Below are positions 1-11,903 of a stretch of 64,000 bases of DNA, piece by piece (position 1 is the stretch's first letter; every line of letters starts with the position of its first letter). Location: NCBI GenBank assembly GCA_025449115.1, contig JAHLKC010000037.1, positions 62,001-126,000 of the forward strand. Direction: 5' to 3'. The notes beneath the pieces are model-generated. The model was not told the DNA's origin, ran no database searches, and saw only the letters and a program-made list of their open reading frames with translations. The position numbers and the translations under genes were made by a program. Source of the DNA: Chytridium lagenaria (Eukaryota; Chytridiomycota; Chytridiomycetes; Chytridiales; Chytridiaceae).

Positions 1-1370
1 CTCACATAGTTCGGGGAATGACCCCGTCCTCCCATTCAACTTCCCCTCCACCAGTCATTCGATCATCCGACTTTCCCAATACCTCATCTTATCGTCCCTC
101 CTGAACGACAAATCCCTTCCGCCTGTGCCTCATAATCATACAGCGCAACCACAAACTCCTTCCTCGTTGCGACAACAATGCGGTGCGCTCCCTGTCGATG
201 AAGACCCATGGGCTCAAAGGGTTGGATAGGAACAGAGTATGTGAGCGTGCTTTGATGAATGGATCCAAAGTGTTTGAGTGCTGGGTTTGCGAGTTGCTTG
301 TATCGGGGGGGGTAACTCCCCGTCTGTGAATTATCTGCGGATGCCGTGTAATAACCTTGATCTTCAGGAATTCCTAATCTTTTGCAACCACCAACTCAAA
401 TCCGCAAGTAGAGCTGCCTGTGCATCAATGTGCTTCAAGAATTCTCAGAAGTGGGTGGAGTGGCCTTTCCAGAACTTTGTCGGAAGAAAGGGTTGCTCAT
501 CAACTCTCGACTCCCATCAGCGAGTGTTCTAAATACTCTCAATTGATACCAATACAGAGTCAAAAAGCAAGGATCCATGAAGGGTGCCTTCAACGCCAGC
601 AACACCGGTATCTGCTGTTTCAACAGATTATTGATTGCGTTGTATTCTCGTGATGCCTGATCCAGGTTAGCCTCATATTTCCCCAACGTCCGTTCATCCG
701 TCCCTGTGCGATCTGGTTTTTCACGCATCTTTTTGACGCTGTCACGGTGTCGGTCGTAGTCGAGAAGTTTGTGGGACCGTTTGAGGGTAAAGCGTTTGAC
801 TCGCTCAATCATGGCCATGAGTTCTGAGGTGGGAAGAACGAGGCGACGCTCTATACGTCGAGGTCGGGAGAGAGATTCGCGGGCTTTAAGGGTTATCCTT
901 GCGTAGTCTTCGGCGGCGCGGAGGGATTCGGTGGGTTTCTTTGTCGAGCTGTTAGACGGAGGGTCAGTAAATGTACATCACGAAAGGAATGTATTTAAGG
1001 GTAAATAAGTCATTGATAGGGCATAGTCTATTGCTAGAAGGTTGCTCACCGATCTGTTACTCCGCCCAAGCGACGTTTCCGACGCCCCGCCCTCAGAAGT
1101 CGACGTCCTCCGTGACCCCATCTTCCCAATCGGCTGATACACCTCCTGCAGGGTCGCCGCAAACGAAGCCTGATGGGCTAAAAGACAAGACAAGGCGTCC
1201 TTGAACTTTTTAGCATCCTCGTGAAGTTTCCTGGCTTCTCCTTCAAAAGCCTTGAACCTTTCTTCGAGTTCAGTGAACTCGGGATCGATGGTTTCGTCCG
1301 AGTAGCCGGCTTTGGACATCACCATCTGAGGAAGACGGGCGACGGCCTTTTGGAAGCCTTTCCAGGACAT
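1..1370 (-). CDS. RVS167: BAR-SH3 protein, amphiphysin/Rvs167 (Hob1) type, partial at the window edge
   Basis: Membrane-curvature protein of endocytosis and cortical actin patches. The start is the ATG at 1370, opening with MSWKGFQKAV, the amphipathic helix typical of fungal Rvs161/Rvs167/Hob proteins. The first exon runs to about 1050 and gives BAR helix 1. After an intron ending near 938-949 (GTGAGC donor, CTAACAG acceptor region), BAR helices 2-3 follow, including the conserved KRSHKLLDYDRHRD segment near 750-780 and the LKQQIPVLLALKAPFMDP segment near 600. A terminal SH3 domain lies at about 1-190 (core ALYDYEAQAEG, later WWRGKLNGRTG-like). It is readable only across several frames, with at least four single missing bases. 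The 3' end lies at or just beyond the left edge. The tail of the BAR domain at 370-500 is also frame-broken. Family assignment is firm; exon ends are approximate. Confidence 0.8.
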
Positions 1371-3329
1371 GATGGTGTTCGCACGGGTGGAGGATGGGGG
1401 AGTGGGGGGCTGTTGAGTTTTTGAGTTGAAGGTGATGGGATCAAAACAACTTGTCAAGAATTTTTGGAAGCCAACATCACTGTTTGGGTCGTTCGTCTCA
1501 TCAACATCACTGCTGTGTCTCAAGTTCCTTCGAATAGTACTGCGGCAGTGAGTATCAGTTGTGAAGTAAAGTTTTGGAATAGTTTACGATGGTCATCATA
1601 TTCATCACCACGAAGTACAACTTGCAGCCAGCTCCTTTTAGTTTTCACCGAAACAACTGCATCAAGGATCATCTTTTTATAAACAAACGGAGCATGGTTC
1701 AATGCTGTCTCTTTTCGACAGTGTTTATTGTTCCCATCAAACGACTTGAGGATGCTCGGACTCTTATGAATAACAATATTGAAATAGGGGCAAAGTTGGA
1801 CCTCGTCCCAGTGTCATAGGGTTCTATCGAGTCTCACAGATTAGACATGCTGCCAGTATTTGATCTATATATATTATCAACGAGCCCAAGCATTCCGCAT
1901 TCACAATCAATATCGCGGTGGATATTTGCATTTTTCCCATACATCAAGCGGTGTATAGATGATACATTATATCTGACACATATAATCTATATTACAGAAA
2001 GAAAAGGTAAAAAGAATAAATCTGGTAAGATATTAGTGTCGTCTATTTTAGACACCGCTATAAGACGTAGAAAAAGGAAACGGTATCCGACGCGCCAGAA
2101 TATAAAGAAATTATATAGAAAACCGTGGTAGCAGCGGACTCGCCCACCCAACCTCAGATCGCGTCTAAAAGCATTTAGCTATGGAACCGTATCGCATAGA
2201 CAAAATCCCGAATGAGAGAAACAAACTAATAAAAACACACGTCCTCACCTAAAATCCAACGTCCTCATACAGTTTGAATTCGTGTTCGTTCCAGACATAT
2301 CTCAAAATCGGTCAATAACGGTTTGTAATGAGTAGAGCATGGGAGACCTCTGCAAGCAGATCATGCGAAATATCCCTCGGGATCCTTGTTGCAGCCCTTG
2401 TCTTTGAACCGTCGTAGAGACAAAGCAGCGTCGCCCTCAGCCGTAAGCATACATTCAAGGTAGTCTGAGAAGAGCACGCGGTGCGATCCATCATGTTAGG
2501 GCTAGTGTTTGACGTCTGATGCTTAAAGGATCCCTCCCCACCATCCTCGACATCCTCCATTGAATTTTCCGCATTCAGTGTTCTTCTGAACATTTTTGCT
2601 GCTGTGACCAAACTATCAGCAGGAACTCCTGCATCATGGCGTCCTTGGATTCGGAAAGGAGGGTGCTGTCAGTGAGTCATTTGAAGATCTTTGCGGAGGT
2701 GGTGGGGACGAAGCCAGTGAGTGAGTTTCGGAGTCTCGCAATGGTGCTGCTGAGGCCGGTAGCGATGTGTCCATAATTGCAATTAACTTGAGGGTTTGAA
2801 GTTGACGGCTTTGGAATTTGCAGTTGAAAGGATAGGTTAAATAGTATTCTCGACAGGGAATACGTCGACTTTTTATACCCGTGACTTTCGAGACGAACAA
2901 AGGAATTGGTGGCTTTGTCAACGCTGTGTGATGATCTTGCGATCAACACAGTCGAAGAATGCAATGGGTTAGGATTGCCGCGTTGTGGTCTATTTTTGAG
3001 GAGTGGTCAATCCTGAATCAAGAAATGGAAGCGCAACTGAGGTCGCTACAGTACTTTGCTTTCCAGTCTTCTTCACGTGTCATTGTGAGGGTTCTGTTTA
3101 AAAACATCAGCCGATATATCATACAACTCTTTCAAACTTAAGCCCAACTCCATCGACATCCCTTCCTCTTGCAAGTCATCACTCGATCTCAAGAAAGCAA
3201 CAGCGCACATACAGCCTTATCTAATCAAACCGTCGCTCTAGAAGAACAACAGTAGTACTTTCTCATCTCAACCCGAAGCGTTTTCTTATCAAAGCAGTCG
3301 ACTCTCTAGTATCTAGTACCAACTCCACA
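1371..3329. other. Intergenic stretch, no gene supported
   Basis: Holds the 5' flank of the BAR-SH3 gene and AT-rich sequence around 1850-2130. Some longer minus-strand frames (2312-2611, 2634-2964) can be joined only with several shifts and match nothing I recognise. They could be the remains of a small gene, but I do not support a call. The last ~170 bases (3160-3329) are pyrimidine-rich and probably the 5' leader of the next gene. Confidence 0.4.
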
Positions 3330-3714
3330 ATGACTTCCACTACCCGCTTCTACCACCCCACCACCGTCAACCTTTCTGCGATCCGAACTTCCTGGCTCGT
3401 TGAGCCTCGCGAAACCCCCGCCTCCGTAGAATTCCGTCGTCGAGCTCTCAAAACCTCCAACGTGAAGCCCGCCTACGTCTCCTACAAGAACGCTGGGCCA
3501 ACTGGTTTCGTAAGCTACAACTTTCTTTCTTCCAGTCATCTCATGAGAATCTTTAGGGCGAGCGTTTACTTCTACACCAGCTGCTTGGCAAAAAGTTGAC
3601 CTATGCGGCCGCAGTTACTCCCACGCCAAGTTGCCGATGCTTATGAAAAGTTACGGATTTGGTGTTGCGGGACAGCTGTCGATGCCTACATTGAAGCTTG
3701 TTAGGAGCAAGTGA
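3330..3714 (+). CDS. Small protein of unknown function
   Basis: Not recognised. The ATG at 3330 follows a C/A-rich leader. Exon 1 codes for a basic N-terminus (MTSTTRFYHPTTVNLSAIRT) and ends at GGTTTC before a GTAAGC donor near 3511. A TTTAG acceptor lies near 3558. The second exon ends in the readable segment AKLPMLMKSYGFGVAGQ and the stop at 3712-3714. The two halves need one frame change near 3620, consistent with a missing base as elsewhere in the window. The product would be about 110 residues, basic, with no clear membrane segment. A small mitochondrial or ribosome-associated protein is possible, but nothing in the sequence proves it. Confidence 0.45.
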
Positions 3715-5533
3715 GGTCTTTAAACGACAATAGAAAAGTGATTAGCTATTTCAACCCTCAATCCCAATCCCTCCAGCCAAAAGCACATTTTACTTTCCTT
3801 CTCCTTTTCCAACATGTTTCTCTCATATATAGACTTTGTTTCCTACCTAATTTTCGTACGTCAAACTATGTTTTCTTTTTCTCTTGATAATTCAACACAT
3901 TCCATGTATAAATATAATAAAAAGAATAAATATTCCTCTTAAGTCATGCGATATTGTAAAGTCCTCAACATGCTTAAGCCCAGCTCCACCTCATTCAAAA
4001 GGCGACAACTGGAACGAAAAAAATCATCGTGGGGGGAAAGCAACTTAACAGGAATAGGCCGAGAAAGAATGAAAACAAAGAAGATGTTTGTAAAATACAA
4101 GTCGATTAAGGTCGCAAACAGATTTCGTGAAAGGCGAAACTGGGGAGTAATATAATTCCCCATATTTCTTCTTATCCTTCCCACTACTCGTCAGCTGCGT
4201 CTCAATCCACTTACTCCCCTCCTCCCTCTCCCCCTGCGTCAACTCCATGAGGTACTTCTGCCAGTACAAACCTGCAGGCTCGTGCTGCAGTGGAAAGCAC
4301 TATTATCCCATCCTGAATTCTCGTACGGAGGCTATTCGTAGTAGCCGAGCCGTCTGCTGGCAGGCCTCGCGGCTTCCTTTACGTGATGTTAAAGCGCACG
4401 TGCTCAAAGAATTGGTAGAAGAAAGGCCGAGGTGTTAACATCCAGGATTCAGACTGAGTCGAAATATCCAATTGAAAATGACGACGTCGCCAGCAGGGTC
4501 GTCGTGATTTCAATGAAGACTGAATAGCATTCTTGATGTCTTATCGGCCTCCACTAATTGACTACAAATGAAAAAAAATATATGATGAAACGAGTTACGC
4601 AAAGCCTTCCAGGTTATGAGGATTCCAAAAATCCTTCCATGTTGCAGGACGGCGAGGCACACGATGAAGCCCTAACCGCAATACGATCTGCACTCGGGTG
4701 TGAAAAGTGCTAATGACTCTAACTGGAGTTTGGAAATTTACACTATTAACTCCCTAACAATTATTCATTTGGTGTGTAATTGGTAAAAACAAAGAACGTC
4801 AAGGACCAGCGAGCAATTAAAGTAGAAAGGTTGACGGCGAGGGGTCCAGATTGCTTATTTAGACGTTGCTTGTTGTCAGTGTTCCAGCCATATCATTTCA
4901 GTGAAATGAACTATGAACAAACGTTTTATAGAAAAATAACAACAGCTGCGTAAAAAATATATATTTTAGTAATGACCGTTTAGAAGAGAGGCATAAAATG
5001 GCTCTCATTGCTTTTAAAAGCTGAAAGTCGAAATGAATTCAGCTCTGTCGGCGTGTAATTATGATTGTTAATGTGATATGAACGAACACTGCACTTTTAA
5101 ATCGAATTTTTGAAAGTCCTGTTTAAGGCATCGTCTAGATTACTTGTCAAAATCGTCGCCGAGGTGGAACAATAAACATTGCGTGTGTTAAGTCGTGCTG
5201 CCAGTCCTGTATATTTCGTCGTTAGGCATGACCATCCAGCTTCAGCGAAACTATGCAGCAGCACGGTATTCACTCAGTTTCGCGTATAAGGACTGCGCAT
5301 ATTGTCTGTGAATGTGAAATGATTGGACACGTACCGATATTGTTCAAATCCATCCTCCAGAGGGAAAGAAATCAGCCTGGCCAGCTTGGAATGCGCCCAC
5401 AATTTCAAAAAAGCCAAGTCAAAATGGAAGGTCTTGGTAAAGACACCCTCATTCTGGTATTTATATAAAACGAAAAAAAAGAGACAATTTAGCATTCCAT
5501 CCTGCATACCATCACCATCACCATCAACGCAGG
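3715..5533. other. Long intergenic stretch
   Basis: About 1.8 kb without a credible gene. Short frames at 3939-4269 and 5253-5507 overlap one another on both strands and show no domain. The sequence is AT-rich with scattered A-runs. The last 150 bases before 5534 include a TATTTATATAAAA-like element near 5457-5470, about 65-75 bases upstream of the GH76 start codon, a reasonable core-promoter position. Confidence 0.4.
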
Positions 5534-7238
5534 ATGTTCATCACTTCATCAAAGATTGCTGCAGCGGTGTTAGCGACATCGTCATTGACGATCGGGTCTC
5601 TCGCTTCTGTTACGCTGGACGTCAAGAACGCAGGTTCGTACATATAGTCTCTCTGTATACTTCAACCATAGATCACCTTCAATATTGTTAACACCATCCA
5701 GTTGCCATCAAGGAAGCCGCCTTACTTGCCAGCAGATGGCTCGGATATTACTACCAATCTCCCTTTGACAACGCCGCATGGGATGAGGATGTTTTCCACT
5801 GGCACGAGTCCGGAATGTACTGGCAGACCTACCTCGAATACCGGAAATGGTTTGGAGATAACAGTACGATCAATTCGTATCGACCGAGATGGCGAAAGCA
5901 ACGCATTATGAGCAAGGAAGTTTCTTGGATACCTCTAGTGGTCTGAGAATACCTTGCGTGGGAAATGGAATGATGATATTCTGTGGTGGGGACTTGCTGG
6001 TATGTTCTTCAACTTTTCCTTGAAAGGTCTTAACGGACATTTTAGCATTGGCTGGTGCGGATAATTTCGGAACAAGGGCCATGATTAACCCATACGGTGG
6101 CGAAGGCCAGCGAGGTCAAACTTGGGTCTACGCAGCAAACACCACCTTTTTTCAAGTCATGGAGCAGTTGGACATGACAACATGCAACGGAGGAATTTAC
6201 TGGTCACGTAATAGGAACGATTTAGATCGAAAGGATTACAAGTCCTCGATTACCCACGGGCAGATGTTGCTTGCTGGAGCAAAGTTGTATGAGATGACAG
6301 GGGATGTGGTGTACAAGGATATTGCGGATATGCTGTACAAGTGGATGAAGACGTATTTGATTACGTCGGATTACATCGTTGTAGATGGGATCAAGTCTTT
6401 GAGACAGGGCGACTCTCCCGATACGTGCGGTGACGTTACTTACAATCCGGTAAGGGCAATTTTCGGGATTTTGTTCTGCTTTCAATCTTGCATATCTCAT
6501 TTATATGTACTAACAATGAAAAATTCATAAAGTACTCTTACCAACACGGCACAATCATCCCCGCCCTCGCCATCTTCTACAACACCACAAAGGATGAAAC
6601 CTACCTCAACGAAGCCCACCGCCACTTCAACGCCTTCCACGGTTACTTTATCGATAAGGACGGATCCATTTACGAACCCCTTTGTCTTTTGGATGGTTTC
6701 AGAGACAGAGAGTGCAACAAGGACCCTGAGGGCTTCTCATGGTCCGTTTACCGTGGACTCCCGTTGCTTTACGCCGTCACACCTAACATGACCGTCAAGA
6801 ACATGATCCAAAGTGCTGTGGAGGCGACAGCGTTGAAAAATTTCAAGCAATGCCCTGGAACCAATGCGGACTGGAACTGTGTGAGGACTTTGGATCCAGG
6901 TAAGAATATGGTTTCTGCTCTTTTTTCTTTCTGCTGTCAATGCTATTTATCAACGGGTTTTTCTAACATTTATTTTTTAAATTCTAGTTCCGAAAGAGTA
7001 CACATTCCCTAACGGCACCAACCCGCGTGATCAGGTTGAGACGATGGAGCTTTTGGCTGCGCTTGCTATCATTCAGGGTTTCAAACCTGTCGTCCCTCCT
7101 CCTGTCTCGGTTCAAACTGTTCCCATTCCCATTTCTACGTCCACCCCACCAAAGTCGTCTGTTGCTTCAAATGTTCCTTCGGTTTTCGCGTATGCGGGTG
7201 CTGCGGTTCTTGCGGTTGCTGCCATTTTCCTTGCTTGA
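5534..7238 (+). CDS. GPI-type GH76 endo-1,6-alpha-mannanase-like protein (Dfg5/Dcw1 family)
   Basis: Wall-modifying glycosidase or transglycosidase of the DFG5/DCW1 family, thought to act on mannan of GPI proteins at the plasma membrane. Exons: 5534-5633, 5702-5999, 6046-6449, 6533-6899, 6988-7238. Residues 1-25 form a signal peptide (ends SLASVTLDV). Family landmarks are the KEAALLASRW opening, FHWHESGMYWQ, NDDILWWGLA before intron 2, TCNGGIYWS, and YSYQHGTIIPALAIFY after intron 3. The C-terminus is a Pro/Ser/Thr stretch followed by a short hydrophobic tail without basic residues after it, as for a GPI anchor. Exon 2 carries two frame breaks (near 5882 and 5940); adding one base at each restores the family sequence. 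In GH76 two adjacent Asp residues are catalytic; the DD pair in NDDILWW is a candidate. Confidence 0.9.
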
Positions 7239-8175
7239 TTCTTTTTTTTTTCTCGATGTATTTGTTTTCTATTGAATTATATCTTTTCTAATTTCGATCG
7301 TTCCTTTTCTGGTTCCTTCGTTCCATTTGCTACCACCTTTTTTGTTTCTTCCACCTTTGCGTGGTTTCAAAAGTGCCGACGGACGTTTTACGTCTCTCAA
7401 GTTATTCACATTCAGTTCATTTAGAAATATAGACTGTACACTTTCCTTTTCGACCCCTAATACAAAAGTAATTCTTCGAAAACGGATTTCCTTTTTGTTC
7501 ATACGCATAAGCCTTTTGATCTTTTATCCTCATTTTAGAGCTTTAACTTGCAAAGTTAAAAGATAGAAGATGTGTGAAGGATCAAGCCAAACAAACATAA
7601 CCAGAATACAGTAAAGAAACTGATGGATGCGGGGTGTTGCTTTCTTTTCCATCGGTAAAAACAAGACAGTGTTCTCGACAAAGGATGCGATGAATCGCAA
7701 AGCTCAGGGCATGGGTGCATTGGCAGAAGCTGGTGATGTCAGGATGATGGTTTGAGCAGATACTTTATTGCAATGCTGAGGTGGCTCATAATAAAAGAGA
7801 ACTTACCCACAATGATGCACTGAAAGAGTGAGGACTAGGTTTACCATTGATGGTGGAGGATTTCCATGTCTTAAACGGATGACTGTACTTTTACCGAAAT
7901 TTGTACATCAAGTCCGTTCATTTTACTCGATCAAGCTACGAGCAAATAACTTGAAGGCTCTTCACCTGCGTATCGTAGACCATGTCGAACATTTGCAGCG
8001 TCTCAACAGCGCGCTTATTTTCAAACTGATCCGTTGATACTGCACCACAAAAGTGATGGCCGTCACTGAAAGAATTATAAGGCAAGGGACACAAATTTGA
8101 AAGACACAAGCATACTTTTTTGCACCTCAAGCCATCCATCGTCACCGCAATCCATCCCACATCCATTCATCCATC
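7239..8175. other. Intergenic stretch
   Basis: Contains the T-rich 3' flank of the GH76 gene and the 5' flank of the septin fusion gene. No coding sequence is supported on either strand. Confidence 0.5.
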
Positions 8176-9849
8176 ATGGGCGACGTTGATCTTGAAGTTG
8201 GGGAGAGGTACAGTGTCATCTCAACATACATTCCTTTGCAATCAGGTAAGAAATAGCCTTGAAAAACATTCGATCGTTTTGGTTGCCGGTTTTAAAATAC
8301 TTTTATGGTTTAGATGAGCTTTACTTGAACGTTGGTGATGTGGTGGTTGTTCAGGAAACTTTCAACGACGGTGAGCTCTCAACTCTTTCAATGTAGACGT
8401 ATCTGACTGCATTTTTAATGCAGGTTGGGCTCTCGCAGCCAACGAAAAGACCAAAGAAGCCGGTCTGATTCCCACCAACTTTGTCATCAAATACGTCCCC
8501 AACGCCACCGACAGAGCTACAACGGCCACCGCGTTGAAGCGAGTGACGTCGTTGCTGTACAAGAAAGCGGCGGCAAAGGATTTGAGTGATAAGCAATCAG
8601 AGGTGCAGAAGAAGCTTGCGGCGTTGAATGAGGGGAGGGATAGCAGAGCAAAGGTTGCGTCGAATATTGGATCGTTGAAGGTGTTGGTTGTGGGTGATAG
8701 CGGGATTGGAAAGGTGAGGACGCAGTGTTTTTGATGGCATCAGTTTTGGGTTCGTTATATAGTTTCTATTTTTGAAGGATTATATCCACGTAACGGCATG
8801 ATCACTGTTTGATATTGAAAATTATGCAAAGGCTCCCAGACTAGATATGGTAGACTAACCTCTTGTCTTCCACAGAGCTCCCTCATCGAAACCTTTTTCG
8901 AAAGCCCCGAAATCGTCGACCACGACCCGTCCCCCCCAACGACGGCATCCCCGCCATCAAAGAGCTCCGCGCCTCCACCATTCCCTCCATCGAGCTCCAC
9001 ACTGGCGAAGAACCCTTCAACCTCACGTTTGTCGATGGACCTGGTTTTGGAACATTCATGGACGCCATGATGATTATCCGTCCCATCATTGATTATCACG
9101 TTGCGCAGTTTGTCAAGACGGATAAGGTGTTTGCAAGGGGGAATGTGATTCCGAATTTAGTCAAGTTTTTGAATTCGGGAACGGGATGTCATACGCATGT
9201 GGATGCGTGTATTTATGGGATTTTGCATAGATTGAAGCCTGTGGATATCGAGTTTATGAGGTTGTTGTCGAGTCAGGTAATAATCGGTGTACTTGCTTGT
9301 TCATCTTCCCATTTCTAAAAAAAATCAATGCTTTAATTCTTTGTTAAATTATTTATTCATTTTTTATTTTTTTCTCTCTATATTTTCGGGGGTTAGGGTT
9401 ATTAGATTAACGTTTCCATTTATAATCCCTCATTCATTCAAAAAGGTCACCGTCATTCCCGTCATAGTGAAATCCGACACTCTAAAACCCAGCGAAATCT
9501 TTGAACTCAAGCTCAGTGTCCTCCAAGATCTGTCCAAAGCCAACATCCCCGTCTACGGATTCGGTCTCACCATAGACGAAGCGCTTGAACTCGCCAAAGG
9601 AGAAGTTCCTGGTGCCATCCCGTTTGTCGTGTCAAGCCCGGAGCTGCACCCAAGGGAGCGTTGATTGGATGTTTGAATGAGTTTGAGACGTTGAAGAAGG
9701 CTTTGTTTTATACGCATATTGATGATTTGAGACAGTTGTCGGCGGAGAGGTGGGTGGCTTTTTTTTTTTTAATATATATTTGGTGCTAATGTTTTCTTTG
9801 TAGGTTTGTGTCTTGGCGGTCTGCTAAAATTAGTGGTGGATCGAGGTAA
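8176..9849 (+). CDS. SH3-septin fusion GTPase
   Basis: Septin-type GTPase with an N-terminal SH3 domain. Exons: 8176-8245, 8314-8370, 8424-8713, 8876-9276, 9446 to about 9750, then a last exon ending at the stop 9847-9849. Residues ~10-65 form an SH3 fold (RYSVISTYIPLQS, DELYLNVGDVVVVQETFNDGW, AGLIPTNFV). The GTPase has the P-loop GDSGIGKSS split by intron 3, a switch-II motif DGPGFG (septins usually DTPG), and VIVKSDT at the place of the septin AKAD motif. The end resembles the septin unique element (FETLKKALFYTHIDDLRQLS). It lacks a C-terminal coiled coil. Two single-base breaks (C-run near 8935; near 9650) disrupt the frame. Canonical septins do not carry SH3 domains, so this is a divergent member, perhaps bridging septin filaments to proline-rich partners (inference). 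Confidence 0.82.
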
Positions 9850-10333
9850 ATTCTCTTATCGATATACCGCCTTTGTTTCTGGAACCCGATACGTCCGCCA
9901 TTAAGGAGTTTTCCGTACCTACTTCTCCCACCACTAAGTTCCCCTCCTGCACTGTTTTCACGCCAACCTTGTCCTTAACTGTCCTCTTATGTTATTTTCT
10001 GTTATTTTTTTCGTCTTGACTAGATGAATATATGGGATTTATTCGAGCTCAAACATTGCTGTTGCGCGTTTTGAATTGCAGACGAAAGCGAAAAATAGAA
10101 GAAGTAAAGAGAGCGATCATGTAATATCGATTCCCTACCAACTGTCAAATGCATGTACATTACATAGGTACACACTCTACATCTAAATCCCCAGCGAGCC
10201 TCTCTCACAAAAAAATATATATAATCCCTGGAATCCCCCAATCACCACCCCACAACCCACCGTCGTCACCCCAAAAACCCCATACAATGCCACCCACTCC
10301 ATCCCGTCAACCGCGAATCCCAACGCGCCCCTC
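9850..10333. other. Intergenic stretch between convergent genes
   Basis: 3' flanks of the septin fusion (+) and the acyltransferase (-). The right part, 10202-10330, is a degenerate copy of the 3' end of the acyltransferase gene (listed separately). No further gene is seen. Confidence 0.5.
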
Positions 10334-10459
10334 TCACAAAATATAATGAATCCCTGGAATCATTTTCACCGCCATCCCAATCCCCCAACTCACCACCACA
10401 GACGCCACAGCCGTGACCCCAAAAATCCCCAAATAATGCCACGTAGTATACCCCGTCAT
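10202..10459. repeat. Tandem direct repeat copying the 3' end of the acyltransferase gene
   Basis: Two imperfect copies offset by 129 bases: CTCTCACAAAA..TATA..ATCCCTGGAAT begins at 10202 and again at 10331. The second copy is the coding 3' end (last membrane helix, containing GIFGVTAVASVVVSW). On the minus strand the first copy still reads YGVFGVTTVGCGVV, so it is a decayed tandem duplication of the final helix and stop region. Confidence 0.7.
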
Positions 10460-11601
10460 CACCGCCACAAACGTAATCACCACAGGCGTATGCAACAAAT
10501 AAACCGCATAAGCAGCTCCCATCACCCGTTTCCCCATTCCGTCGTCTCCCCATCCCCCAAATCTGAAACCCCACCACCATCACCATCCACATGGACACCG
10601 TCACCCCAGCTTCCAACACAGCAAACGCCGCACCACCCCCTCGATCTCCTTTATACGTGTCCATGAAATGACCGTTATCAACCACGTCCACGTCACCCCA
10701 TACATGGCAGCAGCAAACGCGGCGGCGAACACCACGGCACCGCCAAACAACCATCGTCGGGATGAAGGTGTCGCGGGGAGCATTCTTGGGAATATGGCGT
10801 GATGGTGAAACACGACTCCCATGGTATACGCGAGGATGTATTGAGGGAGGTACCCCATCCCCCCTACAACGGGGTACACCACGCCAATAGGAAACGGTAT
10901 CCTCGTGATAACCGTTACAACGGCCAACCCCACAAACGTCACCACGGCGCCGGCGACAACGTTCCGGTGTTCAACACCCCTCTCACGGGTGCAGGTGTGA
11001 GGAGGATCCGGTTCAAGGCGGTACACGCATCTCGCAACAACGTAGACGAGTCAAAGGCAAACAAGAGGATGACGAACCAAAGATGGTTGTTTGGGAATTC
11101 ATGAAAGTAGGTGAAATACGTGTCCATGAGCGTTTTAGCGTCAAAGGTGTCGCCTCGAGCGTCTTTGGCGATGGCGGCGATGGAGAGGACGAGGATGGGG
11201 TTGATGGTGAGTTCGTAGATGGGGATGGGGAGGAGGAGGCGGAGGAAACGGTCCATGAGGAAGTATAGGGGTTTTTTACGATTGTAGGAATGGGTGATGA
11301 AAGTTCCTGAGAGGAGGAAGAAGAGACCCATAAATAGGATTGGTTGAAGGTGAGGATGAAGAGACCGACTTCGAGGTTTTAAGGTCGGGATGGATGGTGA
11401 GAGAGGGTACCAGCCGCCGACGAGGGTGTAGATGCAGTGGTGGGTGATGACGGTTGCGGTGAGGAGGCATTTGAGACGGTCGATCCAGGTTTGGCGGGGA
11501 GGTTTTGAGGGAGGGGTGGTTGTAGGGTCAATTTGGATCTTGTGAGGAGGGTCGGGGGGTGCTGGATGGACGACGGCGAGATGAGAGGTCGAGGAGGACA
11601 T
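10334..11601 (-). CDS. Acyltransferase 3 family membrane protein, copy 1
   Basis: Multi-pass membrane protein of the acyltransferase-3 family (OafA/OpgC-like), which moves acyl groups onto sugars or lipids. The ATG at 11601 is followed by a ~40-residue Pro/Ser-rich cytosolic tail. Then come WIDRLKCLLTATVITHHCIY (helix 1 with the family His), FMGLFFLLSGTFITHSYNRK, FLMDRFLRLLLPIPIYEL and FPNNHLWFVILLF. After a shift near 10970 it continues with FPIGVVYPVVGGMGYLPQYILAY, then MGAAYAVYLLHTPVVI and a final helix. All are hallmarks of the family: FFxLSG, RK..F..DR..RL..P, and the H in helix 1. No intron is apparent. At least two single-base breaks occur, and a shorter one may lie near 11370-11400. 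It stands head-to-head with a paralogue at 11904. Donor and acceptor substrates cannot be read from sequence. Confidence 0.82.
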
Positions 11602-11903
11602 GATGAGTAGGTTTGGATGGGGAGATGATAGAGTGGTCGTTATTTATTTGGTTGGGTGATCCTCGCGTAAATCACATCTTGGACCTGATTTTGTGTTTGA
11701 GGAGTCCAATTACAGTATATGAAGCGACGTCTCCTTCATTCATCGGACAAGAAGAAAAAAGGGTTCCAACGAGAGGGCCTTTTCTCCGTCAACCTTTAAT
11801 AATGCTGACATAAACATACATATCGGATCTTCAACACGTTCTCGGCATCTCTGGAGGTGTAAACCGTCAAACAAAATTAATTGTCGAGTATTTACACACA
11901 ACC
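11602..11903. promoter_or_regulatory. Shared divergent promoter of the acyltransferase pair
   Basis: Only 302 bases separate the two start codons, so both genes must share this regulatory region. No specific operator is recognisable. A TTATTTATTTGG stretch at 11640-11651 lies 40-50 bases upstream of the minus-strand start. Confidence 0.5.

Noticed and set aside
2312..2964. Minus-strand frames as a gene
   Set aside because: Three unlinked frames without domain match or plausible splice sites; left as intergenic.
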